Part shown: piece after piece, positions 7,965-15,316 of the stretch | Position numbering within the stretch: the first letter of the stretch is position 1 | Layout: each line of letters opens with the position of its first letter | Assembly: GCA_964397995.1 (NCBI GenBank) | Contig: CAYNLG010000048.1 | Span: 1 to 28,849, forward strand | Length of the DNA stretch: 28,849 bases | Origin: CAYNLG01 sp964397995 | GTDB taxonomy: Bacteria; Planctomycetota; Phycisphaerae; FEN-1346 | Direction: 5' to 3' | Translations under genes and position numbers: made by a program | The notes under the pieces: generated by a model | The model's database searches: none | What the model saw: only the letters and a program-made list of their open reading frames with translations | Told to the model about the DNA's origin: nothing

Positions 7965-8690
7965 GTGACGGCTGAGACCCCCGGCCCCGACGCCGCCCCG
8001 CAGCCCGCCGGCCAGACCCGCAAACGCGACTCCCGCTCGCCCCTCTGGCTGGGCGCGGCCGCGCTGGTGTTCCTGCTGGCCATCGTCCTGCTGGCGATGG
8101 GCCTGGGGTCGCTATTGCGCGGCGGGGGACTGGACGAAGGGCCTGACGGGCACTTCCTCGACCGGGCCGAGTCGGCCATCGGCGCGGGCGACCTGCCCGA
8201 CCCGGCGGACGCCCTCTCGCCCGATGAGGCCCAGGACCGCCTGCGCCGCCTCATGGCCGGCCTCCTGATGGCGGCTACGGAGGCCGAGACCGAGGCCGAG
8301 TACGACCATCCCGACAACCAGACGCCCGAGGGGCGGCGGCGGTTCCTGGCCGAGGCTCTCGGCGTGCGGTCCGACTACCCCCGGGGGGCGGTGGACGAGG
8401 CCCTGATCCCGGACGGGGTCGAGGTGCTGGCCGTCTTCGACCACCCCGCCACCGACGCCGTCCAGATGGTCCTGTGTCGCGTGCCCGGCGACGTCCAGTC
8501 GGCCCTGGAGCGGTTTTACGACGCGTACACCCACGGCCAGGGCTGGCAGATTACCGGCCCGAAGGAGGCCGGCTCAGACCGCGGCTGGTTGCTGGAGATG
8601 CGGCGGGGGTCGGACGTGCGGGTCGTTTATGCCCTCGAGCGCGCCTCCGGCAAAGAAACCCTGGTCGCCCTCTACGACTCGCGGTATTAA
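7965..8690 (+). CDS. Unrecognised single-span membrane protein of the Tad locus, 241 aa
   Basis: I do not recognise a family. The protein has a Pro/Ala-rich cytoplasmic N-terminus of about 28 residues, one membrane helix (residues about 30-50, LGAAALVFLLAIVLLAMGLG) and an acidic soluble domain of about 190 residues. That domain is predicted to mix helix and strand and ends ALYDSRY. The start is GTG 7965, two bases after the preceding stop; no strong ribosome-binding site is seen, so translational coupling is likely. Its place between TadE-like and CpaB-like genes, with continuous operon packing, suggests a role in the same machine. A minor assembly factor is one possibility. Confidence 0.72.
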   Translation: MTAETPGPDAAPQPAGQTRKRDSRSPLWLGAAALVFLLAIVLLAMGLGSLLRGGGLDEGPDGHFLDRAESAIGAGDLPDPADALSPDEAQDRLRRLMAGLLMAATEAETEAEYDHPDNQTPEGRRRFLAEALGVRSDYPRGAVDEALIPDGVEVLAVFDHPATDAVQMVLCRVPGDVQSALERFYDAYTHGQGWQITGPKEAGSDRGWLLEMRRGSDVRVVYALERASGKETLVALYDSRY

Positions 8691-8719
8691 TCCGGCAGAC
8701 CCCTGAACAAGGAGACCGT

Positions 8720-9502
8720 ATGGCACGGTCGCGGAAACAGAGCTTCATTCCGAGCATGGGCGTGCTGGTGGCGGCCATCGGCTGCGCCGTCGTGGCTGCC
8801 ATCCTCGTCAACCTCTACATCGGCAGCCTGGAGGCGAAGTACGCCCGGACGGTCAAGCGCGTCCTCCAATTTGCCAAAGACGTCAACGCCGGCGACCAGA
8901 TCGTCGAGTCGGACCTCAAAGTCCTTCCGGTCTACGAGCGGTACAAGGAGGCCTTCGCCCAAGCCGTTGAGGCCGACACCGTCCAGAGCATCCTCGGCAA
9001 GCGGGCGCCCCGCAAATTCAACGAGGGCGAGGTCCTGATGGGCGGCGAATGGTCCCAGCAGAACCAGGAGGCCGTCAATTACCGGGTCAAGCCGGGCCAC
9101 GAACTGATCGACGTCCCGGTCATGAAGGATCTCAGCCCCGGCCTCCAGCTCCAGGTCGGCGACTTCGTGACCGTCTACGGCAGCTTCGACGTCAACCCGG
9201 ACCCGAAGGTCGAGAACATCCGTCCCTTCCCCATCTTCGAGTCCGTCAAGGTCGGCACCATCGACGGGCGCACCAAGGCTCCCGAGGGACGCCGCGCCGG
9301 GTCCCTCGACAAGATCGGCATCGAGATCACCAGCGGTCAGGTCGCCCAGCTTCTCGAGATCAAGGAGAAGATGGTCGACAAGCGGTTCACCATCACCCTG
9401 ACGGCCCGGCCCGAAGTGGCCGCACGCGAGCCCGAGATCAACCCGGCCGTCCTGCGCCTGATTCAGGGGCGGAGCACCGGCCCCGAGTGGCCGCTCGACT
9501 AA
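8720..9502 (+). CDS. cpaB: CpaB/RcpC-like Flp pilus assembly protein (SAF domain)
   Basis: This is a 260-aa protein with an N-terminal membrane anchor (residues about 11-33, SMGVLVAAIGCAVVAAILVN). It is followed by a SAF-type domain: residues about 48-62 (VLQFAKDVNAGDQIV, then ESDLKVLPV) match the start of CpaB/RcpC proteins, where a strand-loop introduces the periplasmic domain. A second conserved region (SPGLQLQVGDFVTVYG) is typical of the family's C-terminal portion. CpaB/RcpC acts in the periplasm with the secretin (CpaC/RcpA), which is not found in this window. ATG 8720 has AAGGAGA just upstream (about 8709-8715). The open frame back to 8474 overlaps the preceding gene and is not used. 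Confidence 0.82.
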   Translation: MARSRKQSFIPSMGVLVAAIGCAVVAAILVNLYIGSLEAKYARTVKRVLQFAKDVNAGDQIVESDLKVLPVYERYKEAFAQAVEADTVQSILGKRAPRKFNEGEVLMGGEWSQQNQEAVNYRVKPGHELIDVPVMKDLSPGLQLQVGDFVTVYGSFDVNPDPKVENIRPFPIFESVKVGTIDGRTKAPEGRRAGSLDKIGIEITSGQVAQLLEIKEKMVDKRFTITLTARPEVAAREPEINPAVLRLIQGRSTGPEWPLD

Positions 9503-9518
9503 AGGCCCCCGACACGCC

Positions 9519-11408
9519 ATGAATGTCATCGCCTACAGCCAACTCAGCGACGTGCGGCAGGAAGTGTCCTTCGAGGGCGACCTGATCCGTATCGGCCGCG
9601 ACCCCGCCAACGACCTGGAGTTGCCCAGCCCGTTCGTCTCACGGGAGCATGCCCGGTTGCTGCGTGCCGACGGGCAGATCCTCATTGAGAACGTCGGTCT
9701 GAACGGCACCATGGTCGGTGAACAGCTTGTGGGCGTCGGCGAACAGGTGCCCGTCGCGCCGGGCCAGGAAATCCACATCGGCGAGTGGTCGCTCTACCTC
9801 CAGGAGGAGGTCGCCGGGCTCAAGCCGGCCGAGACCATCAAGATTCGCCGCGAGAAGACGCCGCTCGCGAAGGCCATGGAGATCGAGAAGGAGGTCCACG
9901 CCGAATTGCTGCGGCGGCTGAACCTCCGGACGATGGACATCGATACGCCCGACGACCCGCGCTACGTCGCCCACATCAAGGCCCATCTCGGCGAGATCCT
10001 GAACGAGGCCGTCAACCAGGTGGACGACGAGACCGGCTGGTTCCTCGTGGAGCAGCAGTTCAAGCGCGACGTCGTCACCGAGATCTCCCACCGCGCCGGC
10101 AGCAAGATGCGTGAACCTATCCTGAAGCCCGGCGACGCCGTTCTCGATCCGCAGTACGAGGCCAGCCTGGCCCGCCTCCGCGACCTGCTCATCGGCGACC
10201 TCCGCCTGAAATTCGGCGCCGACAACGTCAAGGCCGACTTGGAGACGGTCGAGGAGAAGTTCTCCGAGGCTTTCGACCGCGAAACGCCCCAGGTGACCGA
10301 GTCGCTCTGGGTCTACACCGTGCGCCGGTACCTGATGAAGGACATCCTCGACATCGTCGTCGGCCTCGGCCCGATCCAGGACCTGCTGGACATGCCGAAC
10401 GTCACCGAGGTCATGGTCGTCGGGCCGAACAAGATCTACATCGAGGAGGGCGGCGTCATCCGGAATACGGGCCGCTCGTTCTTCTCCGAAGAGGTCGTCC
10501 ACACGATCATCGAGCGGATCGTCACGCCCATCGGCCGGCGCATCGACCGGTCCAGCCCGATCGTCGATGCCCGCCTGCCCGACGGCAGCCGTGTTAACGC
10601 CACCATCGCCCCCTTGAGCCTCGTCGGGCCCGTCCTGACCATCCGCAAGTTCTCCGAGGTCCCGTTCACGATCGACGACCTCATCGGCTTCGGCACCATC
10701 ACGCCGTGGGCGGCCAACTTCCTGCGGGCCTGCGTCCTCGGCCGCAAGAACATCCTCGTCGCGGGCGGCACGGCCTCCGGGAAGACGACGCTCCTGAACG
10801 TCCTCTCGGCCTATATTCCGTACCACGAGCGCATCATCACCATCGAGGACTCGGCCGAACTCCAGATGTTCCAGGAGCACGTCGTCCGCGTCGAGACCCG
10901 CCAAGCCAACGTCGAGGGCAAGGGCCAGTACACCATCCGCAACCTGGTCCAGAACGCCCTCCGCCAGCGGCCCGACCGCATCATCGTCGGCGAGGTGCGC
11001 GGCGGCGAGGCCCTGGACATGCTCCAGGCCATGAACACCGGCCACGACGGCTCCCTCACCACGATCCACGCCAACAGCCCCGAGGACGCCATGAAACGTC
11101 TCGAGGGCCTGGTTCTGGAGGCGGTCGACATGCCCGTCCGCGCCATCCGCGAACAGGTCGTCACCGCCATCGACGTTGTCTGCCACCTTACCCGCTTCGC
11201 CGACGGTACACGCCAGGTCGTCGCCATCAGCGAGGTGGCCGGCCTCGACCGCGACGAGGGTACCGTGGTCGTCGAAGACATCTTCGTCCGGCCGATCTTC
11301 ACCAAGGGTCAGCGGAAGCGCGGCGAACTGATCCACACCGGCTACCTCCCGATCTTCGCCAAGGAACTTCTCGGCAAGGGCCTGCTCACGGTCGACGCCT
11401 TCATGTAG
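9519..11408 (+). CDS. cpaF: FHA-domain fused CpaF/TadA secretion ATPase
   Basis: This is a 629-aa fusion. Residues about 15-95 form a forkhead-associated domain: IRIGRD at about 23-28, SREHARLL at 41-48 and NGT at 62-64 are the residues that hold phosphothreonine peptides. After a linker, the CpaF region carries a helical N-domain and the ATPase core. That core includes the Walker A motif GGTASGKTT (about 416-424), an acidic Walker-B-like region (DRIIVGEVRGGEALDM, about 486-501) and TTIHANSPEDAM. CpaF powers pilin polymerisation or retraction at the inner membrane. ATG 9519 follows the CpaB-like gene by 16 bases, and TadB and TadC follow immediately. It is the second CpaF in the locus. The FHA domain makes it a plausible reader of the kinase encoded at 2776-5463; that link is inference. 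Confidence 0.95.
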   Translation: MNVIAYSQLSDVRQEVSFEGDLIRIGRDPANDLELPSPFVSREHARLLRADGQILIENVGLNGTMVGEQLVGVGEQVPVAPGQEIHIGEWSLYLQEEVAGLKPAETIKIRREKTPLAKAMEIEKEVHAELLRRLNLRTMDIDTPDDPRYVAHIKAHLGEILNEAVNQVDDETGWFLVEQQFKRDVVTEISHRAGSKMREPILKPGDAVLDPQYEASLARLRDLLIGDLRLKFGADNVKADLETVEEKFSEAFDRETPQVTESLWVYTVRRYLMKDILDIVVGLGPIQDLLDMPNVTEVMVVGPNKIYIEEGGVIRNTGRSFFSEEVVHTIIERIVTPIGRRIDRSSPIVDARLPDGSRVNATIAPLSLVGPVLTIRKFSEVPFTIDDLIGFGTITPWAANFLRACVLGRKNILVAGGTASGKTTLLNVLSAYIPYHERIITIEDSAELQMFQEHVVRVETRQANVEGKGQYTIRNLVQNALRQRPDRIIVGEVRGGEALDMLQAMNTGHDGSLTTIHANSPEDAMKRLEGLVLEAVDMPVRAIREQVVTAIDVVCHLTRFADGTRQVVAISEVAGLDRDEGTVVVEDIFVRPIFTKGQRKRGELIHTGYLPIFAKELLGKGLLTVDAFM

Positions 11409-11415
11409 GAATCCC

Positions 11416-12312
11416 ATGGACCTCGTCATTCTCGCCCAAGCCACCGGCCTCCTGCGTCTGCTGGCCACCGCCTTCATGGCGGTCGGCGTCTTCGGGATCG
11501 TCATCAGCCTCCGTGTACCGGGCGGCGAACTCATCGCCAAGCAGGAGAAAGCGTCCCACGAGGCGCTCAGCGAGCTCTTCCTCTTCGATGTCACGCCGCG
11601 CCAGCTCACGTACCTGATGGCCACGGCCGCCGCCGTGGGCGGGCTGCTCGGCGCCATGGCCGGCATCTATGCCAATGCCGCCGGCACCGGGATCGCCATC
11701 GCCGCGCTGACGGGCATCGCGGCCGGCTACTTCGTGCCGCGCCTCGTCCTCTTCGTCCTCCAGAAGCGGCGCCAGGCCCGGCTGAACGAGCAGCTGATCG
11801 ACGGCCTCGTGACGCTCGCCAACGGCATGCGGGCGGGCCTGAACCTCGTCCAGTCCATGAAGCTCATCGAGTCCAACGCCGAGCCGCCCATCAGCCAGGA
11901 GTTCGGGCTCATGCTCCGCGAGTTCGAGCACGGCACCAGCGTCGACGAGGTCCTGCGTCGGGCGTCGGCCCGCATCAAGCTCCACCACTACAAGCTCATG
12001 TTCGCGGCCCTGGAGACGGCGCGGTCGCGCGGCGGGAACCTGCCCGACACGCTCGACCGCCTCGGCGAATCGCTCCGCGAGATCGTGCGCCTGGAAGAGA
12101 AGGTCCGGGCCATGACCGCCCAGAACCGCATGAGCGCCATCTTCATGTGCGTCCTGCCCATCGTCATCGTCCTCATCTTCTGGATGATCGAGCCGGAGTT
12201 CATCGAGGTCCTCTTCCACGAGCAGTGGGGCATGCTCCTGTTGGGCATCGCCGCCACGCTCCTCATCCTCGGCTACCTCTGGATGCGCAAGATCGCGACG
12301 TTCGAAATCTGA
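11416..12312 (+). CDS. tadB: TadB-like inner-membrane platform protein
   Basis: This is a 298-aa type II secretion F-domain protein of the TadB branch. It has N-terminal hydrophobic segments (about 8-33 and 56-108), then the cytoplasmic four-helix F domain (LIDGLVTLANGMRAGLNLVQSM, with REFEHGTSVDEVLRRASAR). It ends with two membrane helices (about 238-260 and 272-292). TadB and TadC form the membrane platform that couples CpaF to pilin extraction. It starts 7 bases after the cpaF stop with TAGGA upstream of ATG 11416, and tadC follows 18 bases after its stop. Length matches the family. Confidence 0.92.
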   Translation: MDLVILAQATGLLRLLATAFMAVGVFGIVISLRVPGGELIAKQEKASHEALSELFLFDVTPRQLTYLMATAAAVGGLLGAMAGIYANAAGTGIAIAALTGIAAGYFVPRLVLFVLQKRRQARLNEQLIDGLVTLANGMRAGLNLVQSMKLIESNAEPPISQEFGLMLREFEHGTSVDEVLRRASARIKLHHYKLMFAALETARSRGGNLPDTLDRLGESLREIVRLEEKVRAMTAQNRMSAIFMCVLPIVIVLIFWMIEPEFIEVLFHEQWGMLLLGIAATLLILGYLWMRKIATFEI

Positions 12313-12330
12313 CCCACGGAGGCCCGGACC

Positions 12331-13248
12331 GTGACCCTTATCCTCGTGCTGCTGATCAACCTGGCGACGATGGCCGCCGTGTTCCTGGCCGTCCTGACCT
12401 TCATCCGCGCCCCGGACACCGAGACCGACTATCGGCCGGAATTCGCCGTCCGCGTCGACAACGTCGACCGGGCCACGCTCTTCGATTACCCGGTCCTGCT
12501 TCCGGTGGTGGGGCCGCTCCATGCCATCGCGCGACGGCTGAACATCCCCGGGTTCCGCGACCACATCACGCGGTTGCTGCAGGGCCTCGGCAACCCCAAC
12601 CAGTACACAGCCGACGAGTTCGTGACCGTGTGCATGGTGTGGGGCCTGATCGCCGGCACCGGGGCCGTTCTCGGCGGTTTCCTCGTCCACGGGACGCTCA
12701 GCCTCGTCTGGGGCAGCGTCTACGTGGGGGCCGGGTTCGTCGTCGGCTTCTTCGTCACGTACCTGCTCCTGCGGGAGCGGGCCCTGGCGCGCCTCCGGGC
12801 CATCAGCAAGCGCCTCCCCTACACGCTCGACCTCGTGGCCATGGCCATGGACGCCGGCGCGACCTTCTACGAGGCCGCCTCGGCCGTCATCAAGGACGAC
12901 CCCGAAGACCCTCTTAACGAGGAGCTCTCCGTCGTCGTCCGCGAGATCGACTTCGGCCGCAGCCGCCAGGACGCCCTCGTCCACCTCGGCGAGCGCCTCG
13001 ACGTCGACAGCCTCGATTCGATCATCTCGGCCGTGATCCAGGCCGAGCAGCTCGGCACGCCCTTGGCCACTGTCCTGAAGCTTCAGGCCAACCTGCTGCG
13101 CATGCGGCGCTCGATGAAGGCCGAACGCCGCGCCGGCGAGGCCACCGTCAAGATGCTTGTCCCCATGATGCTCGTCCTGCTGAGCGTCGTCCTGGTCATC
13201 TTCGCCCCGATTATCGTCAAGGGCCTACGGGGCGACTACCGGCTGTAG
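12331..13248 (+). CDS. tadC: TadC-like inner-membrane platform protein
   Basis: This is a 305-aa T2SF-domain protein, partner of TadB. Membrane segments lie at about 2-25, 105-127, 128-150 and 275-300. The F domain reads LPYTLDLVAMAMDAGATFYEA and later LGTPLATVLKLQANLLRMRRSMKAE, typical of TadC. The start is GTG 12331, with GGAGG at about 12318-12322. It is the last gene of the Tad operon in the window, and the next gene on either strand is tRNA-Ser in the opposite orientation. TadD and TadZ homologues are absent here. Confidence 0.92.
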   Translation: MTLILVLLINLATMAAVFLAVLTFIRAPDTETDYRPEFAVRVDNVDRATLFDYPVLLPVVGPLHAIARRLNIPGFRDHITRLLQGLGNPNQYTADEFVTVCMVWGLIAGTGAVLGGFLVHGTLSLVWGSVYVGAGFVVGFFVTYLLLRERALARLRAISKRLPYTLDLVAMAMDAGATFYEAASAVIKDDPEDPLNEELSVVVREIDFGRSRQDALVHLGERLDVDSLDSIISAVIQAEQLGTPLATVLKLQANLLRMRRSMKAERRAGEATVKMLVPMMLVLLSVVLVIFAPIIVKGLRGDYRL

Positions 13249-13274
13249 GCGCCCCTGGCGCTTCGGGCATTTTC
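13249..13274 (+). terminator. Weak candidate terminator behind tadC
   Basis: A short stem GCGCC/GGCGC (13249-13253 with 13257-13261, 3-nt loop) directly after the tadC stop is followed by a partly T-rich run (CATTTT) a few bases later. The stem is only 5 bp and the T run is displaced, so this is a weak candidate. No better one is seen before the tRNA gene. Confidence 0.3.
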
Positions 13275-13340
13275 CCCACGACGGTCCGCACTCAGGACGA
13301 ACCCTCTCCCGCGCGGCGGGTCTACAGGAGGACGGAAGCA

Positions 13341-13430
13341 TGGCGGAGAGGCCGGGATTCGAACCCGGGGTACCCTTACGGGCACACTCGGTTTCCAACC
13401 GAGCCCAATCGGCCGCTCTGGCACCTCTCC
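13341..13430 (-). tRNA. tRNA-Ser(GGA)
   Basis: Read on the minus strand, this 90-nt gene has a 7-bp acceptor stem (GGAGAGG with CCTCTCC), discriminator G and an encoded CCA. The D-arm region is GCCAGAGCGGCC. The anticodon stem CTCGG/CCGAG encloses TTGGAAA with anticodon GGA. A long class II variable arm (TGCCCGTAAGGGTA region) and a T-arm with GGTTCGAATCC follow. The long variable arm and anticodon identify a serine tRNA reading UCC/UCU. A sigma70-like promoter lies just upstream. Confidence 0.97.
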
Positions 13431-13454
13431 GCGCGGCATCTTGGCGGGGGCGTC

Positions 13455-13483
13455 AGGATACCCGAGCCGCCTCGACCGGTCAA
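13455..13483 (-). promoter_or_regulatory. Sigma70-type promoter of tRNA-Ser
   Basis: On the minus strand, TTGACC (13483-13478) is followed after exactly 17 bases by TATCCT (13460-13455). Transcription would start near 13448, about 18 bases before the mature tRNA 5' end. Confidence 0.75.
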
Positions 13484-13491
13484 GCCAAGGC

Positions 13492-13521
13492 GTGACGCGG
13501 CGGTCCGCCTTCCGCTATAAT
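13492..13521 (+). promoter_or_regulatory. Sigma70-type promoter of the lipoprotein gene
   Basis: GTGACG (13492-13497) is followed after 18 bases by a perfect TATAAT (13516-13521). The predicted start near 13528 gives a leader of about 49 nt before ATG 13577. It is divergent from the tRNA-Ser promoter 9 bases away, so the two may influence each other. Confidence 0.7.
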
Positions 13522-13576
13522 CAACGTGACCCCGGCGCCGCGGAAACAGGGCCGGGCCGCCACGAAAGGGGGCGTG

Positions 13577-15073
13577 ATGCGAGATGCGCGCGCGGTTCTG
13601 GCGTTCGGGTTGGCCGGCGTTCTGGTACTCGCCACCGGCTGCGTGCCGGTTCGGATGGCCCTTGCTCCCGACGGATCGGCGGCCTGGGTTTCCCTCGAGA
13701 CGGCCGCCACGCCCAAGGTCGACGAGAGTTCCCGCCTGTACGTGATTGACCTGGAAACGCCGGCGCTCCGTGTCCTGACGCCGCCCGAGAGCGCCACCGC
13801 CTCCTGTGTGGCCCCGCCGAGGGAAAGCATGTTGGTGTGGAGCGTCTGGGGGGAGGGGCGGCACTGGCTCGAGGCCGTCGGCACAAGGGGCGGGGTGCGC
13901 CTGCCCGTGACGTCGGCCCTGCCGGGGGGGATGCACCCGTGGCTCGTGCCCACCGACGAGGGGCAGGGCCTGCTCCTCTGGGTCCGCCTGATCCCCGGCC
14001 GGCAGGAAGACATGGAAGGGCAGTGGGTTCTGACGGATATCCGGGCGTGCAGCGACACGACCCCGCCCATGTCGGAAGGCTTCGTGGCGATGCCCTCCCA
14101 GCCCGGCCTTGCCCGGGCGTTCGTCGCGCTTCCGGTTTACCACGATGCCGAGGAGGACGGCGAGGACACGGGTGAGGCGGCCCCGGACGACGGCGGAGGG
14201 GGCGAGGCACCCGCCCCGGCTGACCCGCGCACGATTCGCGTCTACGGGGTCCGCCTTGCCGCGGAAGCGAACGGCACGGAGCCGCCTGCCGGCACCGGGC
14301 CGCACCGCGACCCGGTCCAGCTTGCCGAGTGGACGGGAGACACCAGCGTGGCCGTCGACCTCGTCGCCTCGGCCGATGGCGGCCGCCTGTTCGCCTTCCT
14401 CCGCCGGGGCGCGCCGGGCGGGGGCACCACCACCGTCTATGCCCTGGACCCGACCGGCGTGGCCCCGCCCGTGCCGCGCTTTGAAGAGGCCTATGCCCCT
14501 GGCCCGACGCTGGAGGCGGGCGGCACCAGCCTCGTCTATCGCCGCCGCCCGTCCGAGGAGTGGCTCGAGGTCGTCGAGAGGCCCGTGGAGGGGGGCGAGG
14601 CCCGCGTCCTGGCCCGCCTGCCCGGTGGAAAAGAGACCGAAATGTCCACCGCCTGGGTGACCCGCGAGGACGGGACGCTCCGCATCGTCCACCTGGCGGA
14701 CGGCGGTCTGTGGCGGGTCGACGTCAGCTCCGAACGGTCCGGAACGCGGTGCGCGGCACTGAAGCCCGAGCGGTTGCGCAAGCTGAAGCAACTCGCGGAC
14801 CTCGCGTACCTGAAGAACCACGTGCCAGACCTGGAAGGCTTGCCGCCGGACCTCCGGATGCTGCCCACCTCGCAGGAAGAGGCCACCGCGGACGCGGCAG
14901 CCGAGGGCGACGAAGCCCTGCCCACGCCTCTAGAGAAGGCCATGAAGGAGGCGGCCGTTTGGACCGAGTGCGAGGCGATCATGGGCAAGCCGCTGCCCGA
15001 GACGGACGAGGCCGCTATCACCCCTCCGGCGGTTCCCGCGTCGCCCGAATCCAGCCCCGAAGGCGGCGGATGA
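13577..15073 (+). CDS. Unrecognised secreted lipoprotein, 498 aa
   Basis: The N-terminus is a lipoprotein signal: a basic start (MRDAR), a hydrophobic stretch (AVLAFGLAGVLVLA) and TGC, placing the lipidated Cys at residue 22. The body shows blocks such as LAPDGSAAWVSLET, ASADGGRLFAFLRRG and VYALDPTG. These look like beta-propeller (TolB/WD40-like PDG or ADG) repeats, each about 40-60 residues. A Glu/Asp/Gly-rich insertion lies near residues 195-215. The C-terminus is Ala/Glu/Pro-rich. ATG 13577 has a purine-rich site (AAAGGGGG) upstream; GTG 13574 is the alternative start. I cannot name a family, and the propeller suggestion rests on repeat appearance only. Its 3' end overlaps a convergent small gene by 56 bases. 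Confidence 0.8.
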   Translation: MRDARAVLAFGLAGVLVLATGCVPVRMALAPDGSAAWVSLETAATPKVDESSRLYVIDLETPALRVLTPPESATASCVAPPRESMLVWSVWGEGRHWLEAVGTRGGVRLPVTSALPGGMHPWLVPTDEGQGLLLWVRLIPGRQEDMEGQWVLTDIRACSDTTPPMSEGFVAMPSQPGLARAFVALPVYHDAEEDGEDTGEAAPDDGGGGEAPAPADPRTIRVYGVRLAAEANGTEPPAGTGPHRDPVQLAEWTGDTSVAVDLVASADGGRLFAFLRRGAPGGGTTTVYALDPTGVAPPVPRFEEAYAPGPTLEAGGTSLVYRRRPSEEWLEVVERPVEGGEARVLARLPGGKETEMSTAWVTREDGTLRIVHLADGGLWRVDVSSERSGTRCAALKPERLRKLKQLADLAYLKNHVPDLEGLPPDLRMLPTSQEEATADAAAEGDEALPTPLEKAMKEAAVWTECEAIMGKPLPETDEAAITPPAVPASPESSPEGGG

Positions 15074-15227
15074 GGATCACCAGGCACGCCGCGATCGCGA
15101 CCGCCAGGACAGGCAGCCACGCCTCGGACCGGCTGGTGAAGGCCCAGGTGGCCAGCAGCACCGCGGATGCCAGGAGAACCGTGTCCTCGACCCGCTGGAT
15201 GAACCGCGCATTCTCGCTCATGGCCAT
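15018..15227 (-). CDS. Small two-helix membrane protein, probably leaderless, 69 aa
   Basis: This protein has an N-terminal polar segment (MAMSENARFIQRVED), two hydrophobic helices (TVLLASAVLLATWAFTS and WLPVLAVAIAACLVILI) and a basic end (RRLRGWIRATREPPEG), a clean membrane topology pattern. A TTGACC-18-CATAAT promoter on the same strand ends 6 bases before ATG 15227. The transcript would then begin at or very near the A of that ATG, and no ribosome-binding site precedes it. ATG 15221 is the alternative start. The frame extends to a TTG at 15263, but that lies in the promoter. The family is unknown. It overlaps the lipoprotein gene tail convergently. Confidence 0.6.
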   Translation of the reverse strand: MAMSENARFIQRVEDTVLLASAVLLATWAFTSRSEAWLPVLAVAIAACLVILIRRLRGWIRATREPPEG

Positions 15228-15233
15228 GGCGAC

Positions 15234-15263
15234 ATTATGGCCGCCTGGTGGCCGCCCGGTCAA
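15234..15263 (-). promoter_or_regulatory. Sigma70-type promoter of the small membrane protein
   Basis: On the minus strand, TTGACC (15263-15258) and CATAAT (15239-15234) are separated by 18 bases. The start site expected 6-8 bases downstream coincides with the ATG at 15227. Confidence 0.65.
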
Positions 15264-15316
15264 CTGCCCAAGCCGCGACCCCTCGGATGCGGCCGCGCGA
15301 CGCGAGGAGGGCTCCC

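Noticed and set aside
9639..11666. 675-aa open frame on the minus strand
   Set aside because: It is the antisense shadow of the FHA-CpaF gene, with Asp/Val/Gly-rich sequence and no motifs.
11401..12984. 527-aa minus-strand frame
   Set aside because: It is the antisense shadow of tadB and tadC, dominated by Glu/Asp/Gly/Arg.
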